From Phreatobacter sp. (GTDB taxonomy: Bacteria; Pseudomonadota; Alphaproteobacteria; Rhizobiales; Phreatobacteraceae), in assembly GCF_030691135.1 (NCBI RefSeq), contig NZ_JAUYFA010000005.1, positions 18,587 to 82,586 on the forward strand: 64,000 nt of DNA. The letters run 5' to 3'. Made by a program: the position numbers and the translations under genes. A model generated the notes under the pieces. It made no database searches. It was not told the DNA's origin and worked only from the letters and a program-made list of their open reading frames with translations. Shown in pieces: positions 28,695-38,773 of the stretch (positions within the stretch are counted from its first letter, which is position 1; every line of letters begins with the position of its first letter).

Positions 28695-29629
28695 CCGCCC
28701 CCGCCTCCTCCGAGCCGATCGCGAGCGCTGACGCGCCGATCGCCGCCCCCGCCAAGCCGACGGTCTGGCGCAAGCTGTTCCGCAGCCCCAGCGTGGTCAT
28801 CGGCCTCGCCATCGTCCTGGTCATGATGTTCATCGGCCTGATCGCGCCGCTGATCGCCACCTCCGACCCCTCCGCCATCAATCCCGGCGCACGCAACCGC
28901 GTGCCGATGGCGACCAGCACCATGCGCCTCGACGACGGGACGCGGGTGACGGTGACGCACTACATGGGCACCGACACGCTCGGCCGTGACGTGTTCTCGC
29001 GCGTCGTCTACGGCGCCCGGGTCTCGATCTTCATCGGTGTCGCCGTGGCGCTGCTGTCGGTGAGCATCGGCCTCGTCGTCGGCATGATCGCCGGCTATAT
29101 CCGCTGGCTCGACGGCATCATCATGCGGATCATGGACGGGTTGATGGCGATTCCAGCCATCCTGCTCGCCATCGCCGTGGTCTCGCTGTCCCGAGCCGGC
29201 ATCGTGTCGGTCATCATCGCCATCGTCGTGCCGGAGGTTCCACGCGTCGTGCGTCTCGTGCGCTCGGTCGTGCTCTCGGTGCGAGAGGAGCCCTATGTCG
29301 AGGCCGCGGTGGTCTCCGGAACGCCGACGGTGAAGCTCGTCGTCCGCCACATCCTGCCGAACACCGTGGCGCCGCTGATCGTCCAGGGCACCTTCATCTG
29401 CGCCTCCGCCATCCTGGTCGAGGCCATCCTGTCCTTCCTCGGCATCGGCATCCCGCCGGATATCCCGACCTGGGGCAACATCATGGCCGAGGGGCGACAG
29501 CTCTTCCGCATCTTCCCGCACAACATCCTTTATCCGGGCATCTTCCTCGCCCTCACGGTTCTCGCCGTGAACATGCTGGGCGACGGGCTTCGCGACACGC
29601 TCGATCCGAAAATGGAGAAGCGCGGATGA
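28691..29629 (+). CDS. ABC transporter permease (DppC-like)
   Basis: GTDTLGRDVFSRVVYGARVSIFIG; EEPYVEAAVVSG; TTG start overlapping preceding stop. Confidence 0.92.
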   Translation: MTAPASSEPIASADAPIAAPAKPTVWRKLFRSPSVVIGLAIVLVMMFIGLIAPLIATSDPSAINPGARNRVPMATSTMRLDDGTRVTVTHYMGTDTLGRDVFSRVVYGARVSIFIGVAVALLSVSIGLVVGMIAGYIRWLDGIIMRIMDGLMAIPAILLAIAVVSLSRAGIVSVIIAIVVPEVPRVVRLVRSVVLSVREEPYVEAAVVSGTPTVKLVVRHILPNTVAPLIVQGTFICASAILVEAILSFLGIGIPPDIPTWGNIMAEGRQLFRIFPHNILYPGIFLALTVLAVNMLGDGLRDTLDPKMEKRG

Positions 29630-31242
29630 GCGCCCCTATCCTCGACATCCGGAACCTCACCGTCGAACTGCCGAAGGGCGCCGACCGCAAGAACGCGGTG
29701 GAGAACGTCTCCTTCGCCGTCTATCCCGGCGAGATCGTCTGCGTGGTCGGTGAATCCGGCTCGGGCAAGTCCGTCTCCTCCCATGCGGTGATGGGGCTGC
29801 TGCCCAAGGGCCAGCTGAAGGCCACCGACGGGGAAATCCTGCTGGAGGGCGAGGATGTCCTGCAGGCGACATCGAGCCGCCTCAGGGCCCTGCGCGGCAC
29901 GCGCATGTCGATGATCTTCCAGGAGCCGATGACGGCACTCAATCCTGTCGTCACCTGCGGCGCGCAGATCGACGAGGTGCTGCAGATCCACACCGACCTC
30001 GGTGCCGCCGAGCGCAAGGAGAAGGTGCTGGCGGTGATGGAATCGGTGCGCCTGCCCGATCCGACCAAGCTGTTCGACGCCTATCCGCACCAGCTTTCCG
30101 GCGGCCAGCGCCAGCGCATCATGATCGCCCAGGCCCTGGTGCTCGACCCCGTGTTGCTGATCGCCGACGAGCCGACCACGGCCCTCGACGTGACGACGCA
30201 GGCGCAGATCCTCAAGCTCATCGCGGAAATGCAGGAGCGCCGCGGCACCGGCGTGCTCTTCATCACCCATGACTTCGGCGTCGTCGCCGAGATCGCCCAC
30301 CGTGTCGTCGTCATGCAGCGCGGCAAGGTCGTCGAGACCGGCACCGCCATGGAAGTGCTGAAGAACCCGCAGCATCCCTATACCAAGATGCTGATCAACG
30401 CGGTGCCCACCCTCACCCCACCGGTGCGCGAGGAGCGGACCGGTGCGCTGGCGCTGGAAACCGTCAAGCTCTGCAAGGTCTATGGAGGCGGCGGCTTCTT
30501 CCAGAAGAAGCGCGAGGTGCGTGCAGCATCCGATGTCGAGATCCGCGTCCGGCGCGGCGAGACGCTCGGCATCGTCGGCGAATCGGGTTCGGGCAAGTCG
30601 ACCGTCGCCCGCTGCATAGCCCGGCTGATCCAGCCGACCTCCGGCGGCATCGTCGTCAGCAACATCGACATCGCCAACCTCCCCGAGCGCCAGCTCCGGC
30701 CGCACCGCAAGCACTGCCAGATCGTCTTCCAAGATCCCTACCGCTCGCTCAACCCGCGCCGGTCGGTCGGGGCCTCGATCATCGAGGGGCCGATGAATTT
30801 CGGCATGAGCGAGGCTGCCGCCATCGCCAAGTCGCGCGACCTGATGAACCTCGTGGGACTGTCGCCCGATGCCCTCGACCGCTATCCGCACCAGTTCTCG
30901 GGCGGCCAGCGCCAGCGCATCTGCATCGCCCGGGCGCTGGCGATGGAGCCGGAGATCCTGATCGCCGACGAGGCGGTCTCGGCCCTCGACGTCTCGGTCC
31001 AGGCGCAGGTTCTCGATCTCCTCGACGACGTGCGCAAGAAGTTCGACCTCGCCGTGCTCTTCATCACCCATGACCTCAGGGTCGCGGCGCAGATCTGCGA
31101 CCGCATCGCGGTGATGCAGAACGGCGTCGTCGTCGAACACGGCAAGACCGCCGACATCTTCGCCGCGCCCCAGCACGAATATACGCGGGCGCTGTTCGAG
31201 GCGGCACCGGGCCGCAACTTCCAGTTCGCGCGGGTGGCCTGA
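29626..31242 (+). CDS. ABC transporter ATP-binding protein with two fused ATPase domains (DppD/DppF type)
   Basis: Two Walker A (GESGSGKS) and two signature (LSGGQRQRI / FSGGQRQRI) motifs. Confidence 0.94.
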   Translation: MSAPILDIRNLTVELPKGADRKNAVENVSFAVYPGEIVCVVGESGSGKSVSSHAVMGLLPKGQLKATDGEILLEGEDVLQATSSRLRALRGTRMSMIFQEPMTALNPVVTCGAQIDEVLQIHTDLGAAERKEKVLAVMESVRLPDPTKLFDAYPHQLSGGQRQRIMIAQALVLDPVLLIADEPTTALDVTTQAQILKLIAEMQERRGTGVLFITHDFGVVAEIAHRVVVMQRGKVVETGTAMEVLKNPQHPYTKMLINAVPTLTPPVREERTGALALETVKLCKVYGGGGFFQKKREVRAASDVEIRVRRGETLGIVGESGSGKSTVARCIARLIQPTSGGIVVSNIDIANLPERQLRPHRKHCQIVFQDPYRSLNPRRSVGASIIEGPMNFGMSEAAAIAKSRDLMNLVGLSPDALDRYPHQFSGGQRQRICIARALAMEPEILIADEAVSALDVSVQAQVLDLLDDVRKKFDLAVLFITHDLRVAAQICDRIAVMQNGVVVEHGKTADIFAAPQHEYTRALFEAAPGRNFQFARVA

Positions 31243-31357
31243 CAAATCGGCGGCGGCGTGGGATCATCCGACATGATCCACGCCGTCCTGACGCCCCTTC
31301 CGACATCCTCCGGCGCCGGTCGACCGACCGTCCTCCGACGGGCGGCGGGGTAGCACC

Positions 31358-33073
31358 ATGACCATGACCCGCCTCACCCCCGATCTCATCGCCCGGCGCA
31401 TCGGCCAGGGACGCGGCGCCGGCGAGGCCGACCTCGTGGTGAAGAACGTCCGGCTCTTCGACCTCGTCACCGGCAATCTCTTCGTCACCGACATCGCCAT
31501 CTGCGGCGACACCATCGTCGGCACCTATGGCGGCTATCGCGGCGCCCGCGAGATCGACGGACGCGGCCGCATCGCGGTTCCCGGCTTCATCGACACCCAT
31601 CTCCATGTCGAGAGTTCGCTGGTCACGCCGATGGAGTTCGATCGCTGCGTGACGCGCCACGGCGTCACCACGGCCATCTGCGATCCGCACGAGATCGCCA
31701 ATGTGCTGGGACCCGCCGCCCTCGACTACATGCTGGAAGGGGCGAGCCGCACGGTCATGGACCTGCGCGTGCAGCTGTCGTCCTGCGTTCCCGCGACGCA
31801 CCTTGAGACGGCCGGCGGGCGGCTCGACGTCGCCGATCTCGTCGCCCGGCGCGACCATCCCAAGGTGATAGGCCTCGCCGAGTTCATGAACTTTCCCGGC
31901 GTGATCCATGCCGATCCCGGCTGCCTCGGCAAGCTCGCCGCCTTCTCGGACCGCCATATCGACGGCCATGCGCCGCTGCTCGGCGGGTTCGACCTCAACG
32001 GCTACATCGCCGCCGGCATCCGCACCGACCACGAGACGACCACGTCCGACGAGGCGCTCGAAAAGATCCAGAAGGGCATGACCGTGCTGATCCGCGAGGG
32101 CTCGGTGTCGAAAGACCTGCATGCCCTCGCGCCGCTGCTGACGGTGGCGACCTCGCCCTTCCTCGCCTTCTGCACCGATGATCGCAACCCCCTCGACATC
32201 GCCGAGGAGGGCCATCTCGACTTCCTCATCCGGACCGCCATCCGTCTCGGCGTGCCGCCGCTGGCCGCCTATCGCTCGGCCTCGCTGACCGCCGCCACCG
32301 CTTTCGGTCTGAGCGATCGCGGCCTGATCGCGCCGGGCAAGCGCGCCGACATCGTGCTGATCGACGATCTCGAGGTCTGCGCCGTCTCCGACGTCATCGC
32401 CGGCGGCGTGCTGGTCGGGCCGGAGGCCTATGCCGGCCGCGCGCCGGTCCCCCCCGTCGGGCTCGACAGCATGAAGGCGCGGCGGGTTTCGGCGGAGGAT
32501 TTCCAGGTACCGGCGAGCGGCGCCACCGCTCATGTCATCGGCGTCATCCCCGGCAAGATCATCACCGCGCACCTCACCCTCGACCTGCCGGTCGTCGACG
32601 GCGCCATGCAGCCCGACCTCGACCAGGATGCGGTGAAGGTCGCGGTCGTCGCCCGCCACGGTATCAATGACAATATCGGCCGCGGCTTCGTCCACGGCTT
32701 CGGCCTGAAGCGCGGGGCGATCGCTTCCTCGGTCGGGCACGACAGCCACAATGTCTGCGTGGTCGGGGTCGACGACGCCGACATGGCGACGGCCGTCAAC
32801 CGGCTCGTCGCGATCCGCGGCGGCTTCGTCGTGGTCGAGGGTGGCCGCGTCCTCGCCGAGCTCGCGCTGCCCATCGCCGGCCTGATGAGCGACAGGGCGT
32901 TCGAGGAGCTGATCCAGCCGCTGAAGGACCTGCGGACTGCTGCGACGGGCCTCGGGGTGGTGCTGGCCGAGCCCTTCCTGCAGGTGGCCTTCCTGCCGCT
33001 GCCGGTGATCCCGCACCTGAAGATCAGCGACCGCGGCCTGGTCGACGTCGACCGGTTCGAACTGATCGGGTGA
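31358..33073 (+). CDS. ade: Adenine deaminase
   Basis: 571 aa; [45 protein letters not shown]. Confidence 0.9.
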   Translation: MTMTRLTPDLIARRIGQGRGAGEADLVVKNVRLFDLVTGNLFVTDIAICGDTIVGTYGGYRGAREIDGRGRIAVPGFIDTHLHVESSLVTPMEFDRCVTRHGVTTAICDPHEIANVLGPAALDYMLEGASRTVMDLRVQLSSCVPATHLETAGGRLDVADLVARRDHPKVIGLAEFMNFPGVIHADPGCLGKLAAFSDRHIDGHAPLLGGFDLNGYIAAGIRTDHETTTSDEALEKIQKGMTVLIREGSVSKDLHALAPLLTVATSPFLAFCTDDRNPLDIAEEGHLDFLIRTAIRLGVPPLAAYRSASLTAATAFGLSDRGLIAPGKRADIVLIDDLEVCAVSDVIAGGVLVGPEAYAGRAPVPPVGLDSMKARRVSAEDFQVPASGATAHVIGVIPGKIITAHLTLDLPVVDGAMQPDLDQDAVKVAVVARHGINDNIGRGFVHGFGLKRGAIASSVGHDSHNVCVVGVDDADMATAVNRLVAIRGGFVVVEGGRVLAELALPIAGLMSDRAFEELIQPLKDLRTAATGLGVVLAEPFLQVAFLPLPVIPHLKISDRGLVDVDRFELIG

Positions 33074-33171
33074 CGGCGCCGCCGCATCGGCACCGATCGC
33101 AGAGAACGGGCGGAGAGATCGGGTGTCGGGCGGTATCCGCCCCTGTCACGAAGGGTCATGGAGAACGCCCC

Positions 33172-34416
33172 GTGACCGAACCCCGCGACGTCCCGCCCCC
33201 GACCCTTTTCCCCCGGCTCCTCGCCACGGCCGGCCTCGTCCAGGCCGCCGACCAGATCGCGCTGGCGGCGCTGCCCATCACCGCCGTCCTGGTGCTCGGC
33301 GCTGGCCCCGGCCTTGTCGGCGCGCTGGTGGCGGCGCAGACCGCCGCCTGGCTTCTCGTCTCGCTCCCCGCCGGCGTGCTCGTCGACCGCCTGCCGCGCC
33401 GCGCGGTGCTGCTCACAGCGCTCGCGATCAGCCTCGCGGGATCGCTCGCAGCGCTGGCGGCAGCAGCCTTCGACCAGGGGGTTCTGCTGGGTGCGGCCGC
33501 CTTTCTCGCCGCGTCCGGCACGGTGACCTTCGTCCTCGTCCAGATCGGGCTGGTGCCGCAGGTCGTACCCTTGGCGGCGCTGCCGCGGGCCAATGCGCGC
33601 ATCGAACTGGCACGTGCCCTCGCCAGCACCGCCGCACCCCTCGTGGTCGGGTTCCTCGCCACCCGCGTGTCGCCCCTCGCCGGCTATCCCCTGGCCGCGT
33701 TCCTGGCATTCGCGGCCCTCGCCTGCGCGGCGACGCTGCGTTTCGAAGCCATGCCGGCGCCGGCCGCAAGACCTCCCGTCCTCGCAGCCATCGCCGAGGG
33801 CGCTCGCTTTGTCGTCGCCGATCCCCTGCTCAGGGCGATCGGGCTCTGCGCCATCTTCTGGAACTTCGCCTTCGTCGCCCTGCTCGCCGTCTTCGTGCCC
33901 TTCGCGCTGTCGCGGCTGGGCACCGATGCGGCGGGGGCGGGCCTCGCCCAGGGGATCAACGGCCTCGGCATGATCGCCGGTGCGGCGGCAGCGCCCTTCA
34001 TCTTCGCGCGGGTGCAGCCGCGCGCCGTGCTGCTGTTCGGGCCGCTCTCGTCTGCTCTCGGCGCCGTGCTGATGGCCCTTTCACCCATCACGGGCGGCAT
34101 CGCCATGGCTGCCCTCGCCTTCGGCCTCATCGGCTTCGGCCCCATGCTCTGGCTGGTCATGCAGACCTCCGTCCGCCAGATCGTCACCCCGCCGGCGCTG
34201 ATGGGACGGGTCACGGCCACCATCCAGGTGGCGATCTACGGCGTCCGCCCGCTCGGGGCTCTCGCCGGGGGCGGCGTGGCGCAGGCTTTCGGCCTGGAGG
34301 CGGCGCTGGGGCTCGTCGCCGCGGCCTTTGCCGCATCGGCCCTGGTGTCCATCGCCTCGCCGCTGGCACGCCTCGCGACCATGCCGAATCCCGCATCGGC
34401 GGCAGGCGGGATATGA
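33172..34416 (+). CDS. MFS transporter
   Basis: About 12 TM; GVLVDRLPRRAVLL loop motif; GTG start at 33172. Confidence 0.85.
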   Translation: MTEPRDVPPPTLFPRLLATAGLVQAADQIALAALPITAVLVLGAGPGLVGALVAAQTAAWLLVSLPAGVLVDRLPRRAVLLTALAISLAGSLAALAAAAFDQGVLLGAAAFLAASGTVTFVLVQIGLVPQVVPLAALPRANARIELARALASTAAPLVVGFLATRVSPLAGYPLAAFLAFAALACAATLRFEAMPAPAARPPVLAAIAEGARFVVADPLLRAIGLCAIFWNFAFVALLAVFVPFALSRLGTDAAGAGLAQGINGLGMIAGAAAAPFIFARVQPRAVLLFGPLSSALGAVLMALSPITGGIAMAALAFGLIGFGPMLWLVMQTSVRQIVTPPALMGRVTATIQVAIYGVRPLGALAGGGVAQAFGLEAALGLVAAAFAASALVSIASPLARLATMPNPASAAGGI

Positions 34417-34487
34417 CGATCATGTGCTTGGCGCTGTGCCGGCTTTGGCCTAAGACAGCCCCATCATTCGCTTGAAGGATCATTGCC

Positions 34488-35705
34488 ATGGCCGTCGCCG
34501 CGCTCACCCCCGCTTCGGGCTCCTACGTGAAGGACAACGAGGAATTCAACTGGGAAGACCCGCTGAACCTCGACGGTCTGCTGACGGAAGAAGAACGCAT
34601 GGTGCAGGAAACCGCCCGCACCTATTGCCAGGAGAAGCTGCTGCCGCGCGTCACCTCGGCCTTCCTCGACGAGCGCTTCGACCGCGAGATCATGACCGAG
34701 ATGGGCGAGCTCGGCCTGCTCGGCTCGACGCTGCCCGCCGAATATGGCGGCGCCGACCTCGGCTATGTCTCCTACGGCCTCATCGCCCGCGAAGTGGAGC
34801 GGGTCGATTCCGGCTATCGCTCGGCCTGTTCGGTCCAGTCCTCGCTCGTGATGTACCCGATCCATGCCTATGGCTCGGAAGAGCAGCGCAGGAAGTACCT
34901 GCCGAAGCTCGCCTCGGGCGAGTGGGTCGGCTGCTTCGGCCTGACCGAGCCCGATGCCGGTTCGGATCCCGCCGGCATGAAGACCCGCGCGGTCAAGGTC
35001 GACGGCGGCTACATCCTCAAGGGCTCGAAGATGTGGATCACCAATTCGCCCATCTCGGATGTGGCGGTGGTCTGGGCCAAGACCGACGAGGCCATCCGCG
35101 GCTTCATCGTCGAACGCGGCATGAAGGGCTTCACCACCCCGAAGATCGAGGGCAAGGTCAGCCTGCGCGCATCGATCACCGGCGAGATCGTCCTCGACGA
35201 CGTCTTCGTCCCGGCCGAGAACATGCTGCCCAATGCGAAGGGCCTGTCCGGCCCCTTCGGCTGCCTCAACCGCGCCCGCTACGGCATCGCCTGGGGCACC
35301 ATGGGTGCGGCCGAGGATTGCTGGCACCGTGCCCGCCAGTACACGCTCGACCGCAAGCAGTTTGGCCGGCCGCTGGCCGCCACACAGCTGGTGCAGAAGA
35401 AGCTCGCCGACATGCAGACCGAGATCACCCTCGGCCTGCACGGCGTGCTGCGCCTCGGCCGGCTGATGGAGGACCACAACTTCGCGCCCCAGGCCATCTC
35501 GCTGATGAAGCGCAACAATTGCGGCAAGGCGCTCGACATCGCCCGCATGGCCCGCGACATGCACGGCGGCAACGGCATCTCGGCCGAGTATCACGTCATC
35601 CGCCACATGGTGAACCTCGAGACGGTCAACACCTATGAGGGCGCCCACGACGTCCACGCGCTGATCCTCGGCCGCGCCCAGACCGGCATCCAGGCGTTCT
35701 TCTGA
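34488..35705 (+). CDS. gcdH: Glutaryl-CoA dehydrogenase-like acyl-CoA dehydrogenase
   Basis: 405 aa; [54 protein letters not shown]. Confidence 0.88.
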   Translation: MAVAALTPASGSYVKDNEEFNWEDPLNLDGLLTEEERMVQETARTYCQEKLLPRVTSAFLDERFDREIMTEMGELGLLGSTLPAEYGGADLGYVSYGLIAREVERVDSGYRSACSVQSSLVMYPIHAYGSEEQRRKYLPKLASGEWVGCFGLTEPDAGSDPAGMKTRAVKVDGGYILKGSKMWITNSPISDVAVVWAKTDEAIRGFIVERGMKGFTTPKIEGKVSLRASITGEIVLDDVFVPAENMLPNAKGLSGPFGCLNRARYGIAWGTMGAAEDCWHRARQYTLDRKQFGRPLAATQLVQKKLADMQTEITLGLHGVLRLGRLMEDHNFAPQAISLMKRNNCGKALDIARMARDMHGGNGISAEYHVIRHMVNLETVNTYEGAHDVHALILGRAQTGIQAFF

Positions 35706-35732
35706 GCCCTGGCGACCGTATCGTTCACGCAG

Positions 35733-35757
35733 AGCCCGGCCATCGTGCCGGGCTTTT
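35733..35757 (+). terminator. Rho-independent terminator of gcdH
   Basis: AGCCCGGC-CATCGT-GCCGGGCTTTT. Confidence 0.8.
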
Positions 35758-35834
35758 GCTTATGGGGCGGCAGCGCACTCACACCCGCCACCTCTGGCGA
35801 TCCGGGTGCCAGAGGAAGGAGCCCGGGAGCGACG

Positions 35835-35881
35835 GGCGCCAGCTTCACCTCTCCCCGGCGGGGAGAGGTGAAGCTGGCGCC
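35835..35881. repeat. REP-like perfect palindrome, 23-bp arms
   Basis: GGCGCCAGCTTCACCTCTCCCCG-G-CGGGGAGAGGTGAAGCTGGCGCC; core recurs at 57315-57343. Confidence 0.85.
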
Positions 35882-35941
35882 TCATGCGGAGAACAAGGGG
35901 CGCCTCATGTGGAGATTCGCGGCGATGAGGGCACGTCCCCC

Positions 35942-36304
35942 TCACCTTCTCTGCGGGCGGGCGTTCGGCTCGGTCTGGATCGCCGAGAGATAGGCGACGA
36001 TGGCCGCCGCCCGGTCGGCGGAAAAGGTGAATTCCGGCATGGCGGGATGGCCGGCGGTGAAGCCCTCCGCCAGCGCCTCCTCCAGCACGTCGACCGGGTA
36101 GCGCTTGCTCAGATCGCGGAACAGCGGCGCCCCGGGATAGGGGCTGGCGCCGTCGCGCCCGACGGCGTGGCACAGGGCGCAATGCTGGCGCACCAGCGTC
36201 TCGCCGCGCTGGACGAGGACGCGCTGGCTCTGCGCCGCGGTCTCAGTGGCGACAAGGCCGGCCAGAGCGGCGGCGAGGAGGGTCGGCAGACGGCGGGGGA
36301 GCAT
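35942..36304 (-). CDS. Small c-type cytochrome
   Basis: Signal peptide, CALCH (CxxCH) haem motif, MPEF distal Met. Confidence 0.85.
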   Translation of the reverse strand: MLPRRLPTLLAAALAGLVATETAAQSQRVLVQRGETLVRQHCALCHAVGRDGASPYPGAPLFRDLSKRYPVDVLEEALAEGFTAGHPAMPEFTFSADRAAAIVAYLSAIQTEPNARPQRR

Positions 36305-36371
36305 GGCGGCCTCACGGGATCGGGGATGCCGTCAGGGTCTCATGGGCGCCGCCGCGCGGCCTTGCGGTCGA

Positions 36372-37196
36372 TCAACCCGCCAGACGCACCAGCTCCGTCG
36401 TGAGGGCCGAGCCGGGAACGGCGAAGGGCGCGATGACCGTGAAATGGTTGGCGCCGGGCACGACGATCTCCCGCGCCTCGGCGCCGAGGGCACCCCAGCA
36501 TTCCACCAGCATGCGGGTCTGACGGTGATATTCGCCCGATTCGTCACCGCCGACGACGGCCGTCACCTTCAGGCCCTTCGGCGGCGTCCAGACGAGGGGG
36601 GAGAGGGCGGCGGCCTCACCTGCATCCATGCCCATCGCCCTGTTGACGAAGGTCGGCACCAGCGGCGCGAGGTGGAACAGGCCCGAGATCGGCATGGCCG
36701 CGGTGACGATGTCGGCGGCCTCGCCGATGCGCGGCCAGTCGGCGGCGGCCATGCAGGCGGTGAGGTGACCGCCGGCGGAATGGCCGAAAGGCAGGACGCG
36801 GCGGCCGGTGCGCTCGCGCAACTGCCGGATGCAGGCGATGACATTGTCGACGATGACGGCGAGCTTCACCTCGGGGCAGAGGTCGTAGCTCATCACCGCG
36901 ACGTCGAGGCCATGGGCATTGGCCCCCGCAGCCATGTGGCTGAAGGCGGTCTTGTCGAGCGCCTGCCAGTAGCCGCCGTGGATGAACAGCGCCACCGGCG
37001 CGCCCGGGCGCGGCGCGGCGGCCGGAAACAGGTCGTAACGGTGCCGCTCGCCGGCGCCATAGGCCTGGTCGAGGACGGCATCGGGCCGCGCCGTCCGGAA
37101 GGCGGCGGCATCGGCGGCCCAGCCGGCCATGAGGGCGGGGTGGTCCGGCACCATGGCGCGGTTGTTGTACTGGGCGTCGAGGTCGATGGCGGGCAT
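36372..37196 (-). CDS. Alpha/beta hydrolase (esterase/kynurenine formamidase-like)
   Basis: FIHGGYWQ (HGGYW) and FGHSAGGHL nucleophile elbow. Confidence 0.85.
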   Translation of the reverse strand: MPAIDLDAQYNNRAMVPDHPALMAGWAADAAAFRTARPDAVLDQAYGAGERHRYDLFPAAAPRPGAPVALFIHGGYWQALDKTAFSHMAAGANAHGLDVAVMSYDLCPEVKLAVIVDNVIACIRQLRERTGRRVLPFGHSAGGHLTACMAAADWPRIGEAADIVTAAMPISGLFHLAPLVPTFVNRAMGMDAGEAAALSPLVWTPPKGLKVTAVVGGDESGEYHRQTRMLVECWGALGAEAREIVVPGANHFTVIAPFAVPGSALTTELVRLAG

Positions 37197-37338
37197 GGCT
37201 GCGGGTCCGGATGGGGCCGGCGCCCAACGGACCCTGCCCGCCGCCCAGCGTCAAGGCCGGCCGATCGGTCGGCGCAGGGCGATTGACCCGCCGCGGAGCA
37301 GGGACTAGGCCTCCCTCTCAGACTCAGAGGTGCCGGCC

Positions 37339-38733
37339 ATGGTCTCCATCAAGCAGAAGGCGGCGCTCGTCTCGATCCTGGTCACGATCGTGCTGACGGC
37401 GGCCAAGGCCGCGGTCGGTTTCACCAGCGGCTCCATCGCGATCCTCGCCGAGGCGGCCCACGGACTGGTCGACACCGCCGCGACCCTGCTGACCTTCTAC
37501 GCCGTGCGCCTGGCCGACAAGCCGGCCGACGACGACCACCAATACGGCCACGGCAAGGTCGAATCGATCGCCGCCCTCGCCGAGACGGCCTTCCTCTTCC
37601 TCGTTTCCGGCATCGTCGTCACCGAGGCCGTCAGGCGGCTGACCGGCGACGGCCATCCCGTCGAGGTCACCCCGATCATGGCAGGGCTGATGGTCGCCGT
37701 CATCGCCGTGGACTACTGGCGCGTGCGGATCCTCGGCCGCCTCGCCCGGGAAACCGGCAGCCATGCGCTCGAATCCGGCGCGCTGCATTTCGCCGCCGAC
37801 ATGGCGGGCTCCGCCGTCGTGCTGGCCGGCCTTTTCTTCGTCTGGATGGGCTATCCCCAGGCCGACGCCGTCGCCGCCATCGGCGTGGCGGTCATCATCT
37901 GCGTGATGAGCTGGAATCTCGGCCGCCGCACCATCGACACGCTGATGGACCGGGCCCCGAAGGGCGCGACCTCGGCCGTCCTCGAGGCGGTCGAAGCGGT
38001 TCCCGGCGTCGTCGCGGTGGAGAGTGTCCGGCTGCGCGAGGTCGGCACCGACACGCTGGCCGAGATCACCGTCAAGGTGAACCGCACGCTGCCGCTGGAA
38101 CGGGTGGCCGAGATCAAGACCGCCATCGGTGCGGCGGCGGCCGGCGCCCATGCCGGAACCGTGCCGACGGTGACCACCGAACCCGTCGCCCTCGACGACG
38201 AGACCGTGATGGAACGCGTCCACCTGACGGCGCGGCGCCATGCGCTGGCGGTCCACCACGTCACGGTGCAGCATCTCGGCGAGCGGCTCTGTGTCGGTCT
38301 CGACCTGGAGGTCGACGGTGCTCTCACCCTCGGCGAGGCGCATGACATCGCCAGCCGGCTGGAAGCGGCCATCGGCGGCGAGCTCGGCACCGATGTGGAG
38401 GTCGAGACCCATATCGAACCCTTGCAGGTGGAGATGCTGGTCGGCAGCGACGCCGCGCCGGCGCAGGTCGCGCAGATGGGCGCGGCGCTGGCGGAGCTCG
38501 CCGCCGCCACCGGCAAGATCACCGATGTCCACAGCGTCAGGGTGCGCGATACGACGCAAGGCCTCGTGGTGACCTATCATTGCCGCGCCGACCCGGCCCT
38601 CACCGTCGAGTCCGTCCATGAGGCGGTCGACACGATCGAGCGCGGCTTCCGCCGCAGCCAGCAGCGGATCATCCGCGTGATCGGCCATACCGAGCCGGTC
38701 CGGACCCTTTCAACGCCGGCACCGGCACCCTAG
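37339..38733 (+). CDS. Cation diffusion facilitator family transporter with extended C-terminus
   Basis: N-term KAAVGFTSGSIAILAEAAHGLVDTAATLLT, YGHGKVESIAAL; long cytosolic region. Confidence 0.88.
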   Translation: MVSIKQKAALVSILVTIVLTAAKAAVGFTSGSIAILAEAAHGLVDTAATLLTFYAVRLADKPADDDHQYGHGKVESIAALAETAFLFLVSGIVVTEAVRRLTGDGHPVEVTPIMAGLMVAVIAVDYWRVRILGRLARETGSHALESGALHFAADMAGSAVVLAGLFFVWMGYPQADAVAAIGVAVIICVMSWNLGRRTIDTLMDRAPKGATSAVLEAVEAVPGVVAVESVRLREVGTDTLAEITVKVNRTLPLERVAEIKTAIGAAAAGAHAGTVPTVTTEPVALDDETVMERVHLTARRHALAVHHVTVQHLGERLCVGLDLEVDGALTLGEAHDIASRLEAAIGGELGTDVEVETHIEPLQVEMLVGSDAAPAQVAQMGAALAELAAATGKITDVHSVRVRDTTQGLVVTYHCRADPALTVESVHEAVDTIERGFRRSQQRIIRVIGHTEPVRTLSTPAPAP

Positions 38734-38773
38734 TGTCGCGGCGCTCCGGCAGACGGCATTCAAGGATCAGGGC

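Noticed and set aside
29530-33016. 571-aa and 646-aa minus-strand ORFs
   Set aside because: Antisense shadows of the ABC ATPase and adenine deaminase genes.
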